A stretch of DNA of 64,000 bases from Nitrosomonadales bacterium (GTDB taxonomy: Bacteria > Pseudomonadota > Gammaproteobacteria > Burkholderiales > Gallionellaceae), in NCBI GenBank assembly GCA_016235045.1, contig JACRME010000027.1:1-64000 (forward strand). Reading direction: 5' to 3'. Shown here in pieces: positions 61,042-64,000 of this stretch. Below the pieces are notes generated by a model. It was not told where the DNA came from. It searched no databases and saw only the letters and a program-made list of their open reading frames with translations. Positions within the stretch are counted from its first letter, which is position 1. Every line of letters begins with the position of its first letter. The translations under genes and the position numbers were made by a program.

Positions 61042-61422
61042 ATGAGAACGCTAATGAAATTCGTGACTCTGCTGTCATTGCTGTTCCCGTTGTTCGCCCA
61101 GGCCGTCGGCGATCCCTACACCCAGGACAAACTGGACGCGCTGAACAAGTCCGGCAAACCGGCGCTGGTGTTCATCCATGCCGACTGGTGCCCAACCTGC
61201 CGCGCGCAGGATGCCGTGCTGGAGAAATTGCTGCCGACCGAAGAGTTCAAAGCCATCACGACACTGAAGGTCGACTTCGATACGCAGAAGCCCGTGGTCA
61301 AGGCTTTCGGTGTCATGTATCAGAGCACGCTCATCGTGTTCAAGGGCGGCAAAGAAGTTACCCGCGTGACCGGTGAGACCGACCGCGACAAGATTGCAGC
61401 GCTGTTGCGCAAGGGGCTGTAG
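61042..61422 (+). CDS. Periplasmic thioredoxin-like protein
   Basis: A 126-residue protein with a signal peptide (about 1-21, MRTLMKFVTLLSLLFPLFAQA) and a thioredoxin fold with active site HADWCPTCRAQ (Cys50, Cys53) and STLIVFKGGKEV. Its CPTC motif suggests a reducing role. AAGGAGAGC supports the ATG at 61042. A CcdA-like gene, the usual electron donor across the membrane, lies 142 bases downstream. Confidence 0.88.
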   Translation: MRTLMKFVTLLSLLFPLFAQAVGDPYTQDKLDALNKSGKPALVFIHADWCPTCRAQDAVLEKLLPTEEFKAITTLKVDFDTQKPVVKAFGVMYQSTLIVFKGGKEVTRVTGETDRDKIAALLRKGL

Positions 61423-61435
61423 ACGACCTCACCGC

Positions 61436-61457
61436 GTGGGCACAAAGACGTGCCCAC
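61436..61457. repeat. Short palindrome after the thioredoxin gene
   Basis: GTGGGCAC (61436-61443) and GTGCCCAC (61450-61457) enclose AAAGAC. It follows the thioredoxin stop by 13 bases and may serve as a terminator stem or be a dispersed repeat. Confidence 0.55.
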
Positions 61458-61496
61458 TCTACGAATAATTAAGGTTCATGGCTTGGTGGAGAGTCA

Positions 61497-61545
61497 GTAG
61501 GGTGCGCCTGCGCACCATTCGCAACGGTACGTAAACGCACCCTAC
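61497..61545. repeat. Inverted repeat GTAGGGTGCG ... CGCACCCTAC
   Basis: Perfect 10-base arms at 61497-61506 and 61536-61545 with a 29-base centre. It lies in the gap between the thioredoxin gene and ccdA. The form resembles dispersed palindromes common in Betaproteobacteria. Confidence 0.6.
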
Positions 61546-61564
61546 ACAGGAAAACGGAGAATAT

Positions 61565-62047
61565 ATGGAATTAACCGCAACCAGCTACGGCCTGTCCTTC
61601 CTCGCGGGCGTATTGTCCACGCTGTCCCCCTGTGTGCTGCCGCTTATCCCCATCCTGATGGGCTCGGCAGCGAGCACGCATCGCTTCGGCACCTTCGCGC
61701 TGGTAGGCGGGCTGATGTTGTCGTTCACGCTGATCGGCGTGGGGCTGGGTTCGCTGGGCGGCAGCATCGGACTGGAGCAGGGTACCTTGCGCATCGTCGG
61801 CGGCGTGCTGTTGATCCTGTTCGGCGCGGTGCTGTTCTCCAGCCGCTTGCAGGACAGGTTCAGCGCGGCGGTCAGCCGAATGGGCGTGGGGCAGGGCTTG
61901 TTGGCGCGGTTTAATCTTAACGGCTTGCACGGCCAGTTCCTGCTTGGCCTGTTGCTGGGCATCGTGTGGAGCCCGTGCGTCGGCCCCACGCTGGGCGTGG
62001 CGATCACGCTGGCCAGCCAGGGTCAGGTACTGGCGAGACGGTCATGA
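61565..62047 (+). pseudogene. ccdA: CcdA/DsbD-type membrane protein, C-terminally shortened
   Basis: This 160-residue protein has the CcdA helices and both redox cysteines: Cys23 (STLSPCVLPLIPI) and Cys137 (GIVWSPCVGPTLGV). Normal CcdA proteins run to about 220-240 residues with six helices; this one stops after ITLASQGQVLARRS, losing the last two. The stop overlaps the ATG of the DUF302 gene, so a deletion may have fused the ccdA 5' part to a following gene. It could be a non-functional remnant or a reduced protein; the pathway from cytoplasmic thioredoxin to the periplasm needs the missing helices. Confidence 0.72.
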
Positions 62048-62496
62048 AACTGTTGTCATTCATATTTGCCGCACTGTTGGTTTCCTTCTCATCGTTGGTA
62101 CTGGCCGCCGACGGACTCGTCGCCGTGAAAAGCCCGCACAGCGTCTCCGCCACGATGGATAGATTTGAGGCATTGGCAAAGCAACGCGGACTCGCCGTGT
62201 TTGCACGCATCGATCATGCTGCGGGGGCGGCAAAAATCGGCAAAGCGCTGCGTCCCACAGAAGTGATCATCTTCGGCAATCCGCAAGGCGGCACACCATT
62301 CATGGAATGTGCGCAGACCGTGGGTATAGACCTGCCGTTGAAAGCGCTGGTCTGGGAGGATGCATCCGCCCAGGTATGGCTTGGCTACAACGATCCTGAT
62401 TATTTGGCCAAGCGTCACGATGTGGCGAAGTGTCCGGTTGTCGAGAATCTGCGCAAGGCGTTGGCGGGCTTGGCGGAAGCTTCAGTAGCTCCGTGA
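62044..62496 (+). CDS. DUF302 family protein
   Basis: This 150-residue protein has a signal peptide (about 1-21, FIFAALLVSFSSLVLAAD) and a DUF302 domain with HSVSATMDRFEALAKQRGLAVFARIDH and EVIIFGNPQGGTPFMECAQTVGIDLPLK. DUF302 proteins are common near metal and sulfur redox genes, but have no settled function. The ATG overlaps the end of ccdA by four bases. Confidence 0.85.
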   Translation: MKLLSFIFAALLVSFSSLVLAADGLVAVKSPHSVSATMDRFEALAKQRGLAVFARIDHAAGAAKIGKALRPTEVIIFGNPQGGTPFMECAQTVGIDLPLKALVWEDASAQVWLGYNDPDYLAKRHDVAKCPVVENLRKALAGLAEASVAP

Positions 62497-62508
62497 TGTG
62501 GAATTCGC

Positions 62509-62730
62509 TTAACTGCAACAGCCCTTGCCGTTTTCCTGCACCGGCGGACACGGCACGCTGCCATAGGAACAATACACGCAGCAATCGCCGGGCTTGGGTT
62601 TGAGCAGGACGTGGCAGTGGGGGCATTCGTAGAACCACTGGCATGCGTCTGTCGGCATGGTTTCCAGTTGCCGGTGTCCGCAGTGCGGGCAGGTGAGCAG
62701 CGATTCCAGTACGGGTTTGAACGGGGTCAT
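62509..62730 (-). CDS. GDCCVxC domain protein
   Basis: This 73-residue protein has three Cys clusters: CPHCGHR (residues 14-20), CPHCH (36-40) and GDCCVYCSYGSVPCPP (48-63), and a C-terminal CCS. The GDCCVxC motif defines a family whose members occasionally hold selenocysteine and which often accompany metal-resistance genes. The first two pairs look like a zinc ribbon. The ATG overlaps the stop of the preceding gene (four bases). Confidence 0.82.
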   Translation of the reverse strand: MTPFKPVLESLLTCPHCGHRQLETMPTDACQWFYECPHCHVLLKPKPGDCCVYCSYGSVPCPPVQENGKGCCS

Positions 62731-63515
62731 GGCTGGCTTTCCCGGGTGGTGATCTCCCGTTCGATTCTACCCAGAATATCCTCCACTGAAATATCGATCT
62801 GGCTGGTGATGTCCAGTGCCCGGTCTTCGAACACGTCCTCGCCGGGATGCGCGTCTGCCCAGGCCCACACGATCTCGTCGCGCTTTTTCAGCAACGCTTC
62901 GATGTGCGGACGGTAGAGTACGAACATCGCGCTGATCCAGCGGTTTACCGGCAACGAGGGGAATGCATGGTCGATGACGAAACTATCCAACATTCGTATC
63001 ACCTGCTCGGCGGGATACCAGGCTTCGGCGGTGACCCAGCGGTTGGTGGTGAACAGTGTTGTCGGAAAACCGTAGCCGTCCATGGCGATGGCGACCAGGT
63101 GCGACAGCGCTTCGTCGCCTGTCGGCCACGGATCTGTTGCTGGATATTCGATGGGTGCGACACCGTCAGTCATGCCCTTGGGACGCAGGAAGCAATGGAA
63201 ATGTCCGTGCTCTCCCGTTTCGCTGCGATGCGCGTGGTAGTAATACTGCGCATGCGTTTCGCGGTCGTACACGTCGTCTTCGGGGTAGTGGTTGAATTCG
63301 TAGAACGTCTCGCCCCGGTTCAGGGAATCGCGCAACACTTCGCCGACGATGTTCAATCCGGCCTTGCGCAACGCACGATAACTCGCGGCGATCTCATGCC
63401 CCGCCTGCCGCATTGCATGCAACTGCTCCGGCGGCAGGCGGGAGAGATCGGGCGCAACAACCAGCCTCGATTCGAGGCCGGTCGCAGGTACTGCCTGTTT
63501 TAGTGCGCTGCGCAT
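62727..63515 (-). CDS. Uncharacterised protein with HGHFHCF motif
   Basis: This 262-residue protein has no signal peptide. A conserved-looking centre ETHAQYYYHAHRSETGEHG followed by HFHCFLRPKG is rich in His, Tyr and Cys, and could bind a metal; later features are ATDPWPTGDEALSHLVAIAMD and AEAWYPAEQVIRMLDSF. I recall a similar family named DUF6969 but cannot confirm it. The start overlaps the 3' end of the NPC-repeat gene by 16 bases, and its stop overlaps the GDCCVxC gene. The likely start is ATG at 63515; no good SD is seen, so coupling is assumed. Confidence 0.65.
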   Translation of the reverse strand: MRSALKQAVPATGLESRLVVAPDLSRLPPEQLHAMRQAGHEIAASYRALRKAGLNIVGEVLRDSLNRGETFYEFNHYPEDDVYDRETHAQYYYHAHRSETGEHGHFHCFLRPKGMTDGVAPIEYPATDPWPTGDEALSHLVAIAMDGYGFPTTLFTTNRWVTAEAWYPAEQVIRMLDSFVIDHAFPSLPVNRWISAMFVLYRPHIEALLKKRDEIVWAWADAHPGEDVFEDRALDITSQIDISVEDILGRIEREITTRESQP

Positions 63516-63796
63516 GGATTTTTTGCACCGCAGGGGTTCTTCGCAGCACACGGGCTTTTGGCTGCGCAGGGATTCTTGGCCGCGCACGGGTTGGCCTTCT
63601 TCTTGGATTTCGCCATGCACGGGTTCTTGCCGGCACAGGGATTCTTCCCGGCGCAGGGATTGGCGCTTGCCGTCTGACGCGAACGCGCCGCGCAGGGATT
63701 AGCTGCGCCGCAGGGGGCGGCACAGGCTGCACCGCTTACGGCCGCTGCCAGTGCGCCGGAAGATAACAGTGTCTTGGCGATTTGATTGAGGTTCAT
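63500..63796 (-). CDS. Secreted Cys-rich NPCAAK-repeat protein
   Basis: This 98-residue protein has a signal peptide (1-26, ending GAACA) and a mature part built of about ten short units, each with Pro-Cys: APCGAA, NPCAAR, NPCAGK (twice), NPCMAK, NPCAAK (twice), SPCAAK, NPCGAK and NPCAAH. Ten cysteines, each after proline, lie three to fifteen residues apart and many lysines follow. It has no tryptophan or long hydrophobic stretch after the signal, so it is likely disordered and metal- or thiol-active. The ATG has AAGGAG; an ECF-like promoter lies 50 bases upstream. First gene of a three-gene unit. Confidence 0.8.
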   Translation of the reverse strand: MNLNQIAKTLLSSGALAAAVSGAACAAPCGAANPCAARSRQTASANPCAGKNPCAGKNPCMAKSKKKANPCAAKNPCAAKSPCAAKNPCGAKNPCAAH

Positions 63797-63846
63797 TGGA
63801 GTTCTCCTTGATTGTGATGGCATGGCCGAAATGGCGGATGCGGGAG

Positions 63847-63875
63847 TTAGTCGGGGCAGGGGCGGATTCCTTACA
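63847..63875 (-). promoter_or_regulatory. ECF-type promoter-like element upstream of the NPC-repeat operon
   Basis: On the minus strand TGTAAGGA (63868-63875), 14 bases, CGACTAA (63847-63853), ending 50 bases before the ATG at 63796. Even the spacer start ATCCGCC is shared with the element at 60965. Confidence 0.78.
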
Positions 63876-63969
63876 GGGCAAAGCAGAGCATCACCGCGAT
63901 CAATCGAATACCTGCCCGCTGCTATAAAGTAGAATCCGCTACGATGGCTTGATCGGGAAAAGCGAGAAC

Positions 63970-64000
63970 ATGATCGGACTGATACAACGCGTCAGCGAAG
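63970..64000 (+). CDS. dtd: D-aminoacyl-tRNA deacylase, 5' end only
   Basis: The last 31 bases encode MIGLIQRVSE, the highly conserved N-terminus of Dtd, which removes D-amino acids from tRNA. The gene runs out of the window. A possible -10 (TATAAA near 63922) lies upstream. Confidence 0.75.
   Translation, partial: MIGLIQRVSE

Noticed and set aside
63500-63796. Short regular DNA repeats that could suggest a CRISPR array
   Set aside because: The units are in-frame codons for NPCAAK with a signal peptide, SD and stop; there are no constant-length spacers or cas genes.

Overview
The window reads as a high-GC betaproteobacterial chromosome. The order of the TCA genes, the System I cytochrome c maturation operon, several c-type cytochromes and the tig-clpP-clpX-lon-hupB block fit the order Nitrosomonadales, perhaps Gallionellaceae. 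This placement is inferred from gene content and was not tested by alignment.

Layout: (1) 1-8.7 kb is a TCA block: sdhA (3' end), sdhB, sdhE, gltA, sucA, sucB and an acryloyl-CoA reductase-like gene. A frameshifted GxxExxY gene bounded by inverted repeats lies between sdhA and sdhB, and a palindrome forms the 5' end of sdhE. (2) 8.7-21.9 kb holds tRNA-Leu and a seven-gene glycogen cluster: glgB, pgi, glgA, glgC, two GH57 enzymes and glgP. (3) 22-30.3 kb is protein quality control: tig, clpP, clpX, lon (with a sigma32-like promoter), hupB, two tRNAs and ppiD. (4) 30.5-39.4 kb carries two diheme cytochromes c and ccmABCDEFGHI, closed by a bidirectional terminator and tRNA-Asn. (5) 39.5-53.6 kb is mixed: a 1015-residue coiled-coil/AsmA-like protein, an aspartate aminotransferase, an EF-hand protein, a Cpx-like envelope-stress module, a lipoprotein, a periplasmic-binding/PAS/GGDEF protein, a beta-barrel protein and a PatB-type C-S lyase. 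(6) 53.7-64 kb is an accessory stress region: egtB and egtD (ergothioneine), a DUF427 gene, a membrane redoxin, an AhpD-like protein, an ECF sigma factor with a zinc-finger anti-sigma and an AraC regulator, a Cys-rich cytochrome, a hidden 42-residue Met/Cys protein, a periplasmic thioredoxin, a shortened CcdA, a DUF302 protein, and an operon of a Cys-rich NPCAAK-repeat protein, an uncharacterised protein and a GDCCVxC protein. The window ends in the start of dtd.

The most interesting result is in region 6. Four divergent or separate transcription units there carry the same promoter-like element, TGTAAGG(A/T) followed after 14-15 bases by CGACTAA, 44-50 bases upstream of the first start codon. 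They are DUF427-egtB-egtD, the 42-residue protein plus cytochrome, the thioredoxin, and the NPC-repeat operon. This points to one regulon of the local ECF sigma factor, linking ergothioneine synthesis, periplasmic thiol chemistry and secreted multi-cysteine repeat proteins, probably against metal (copper-like) or oxidative stress. The regulon and its stimulus are inferences; the shared sequence is visible directly.
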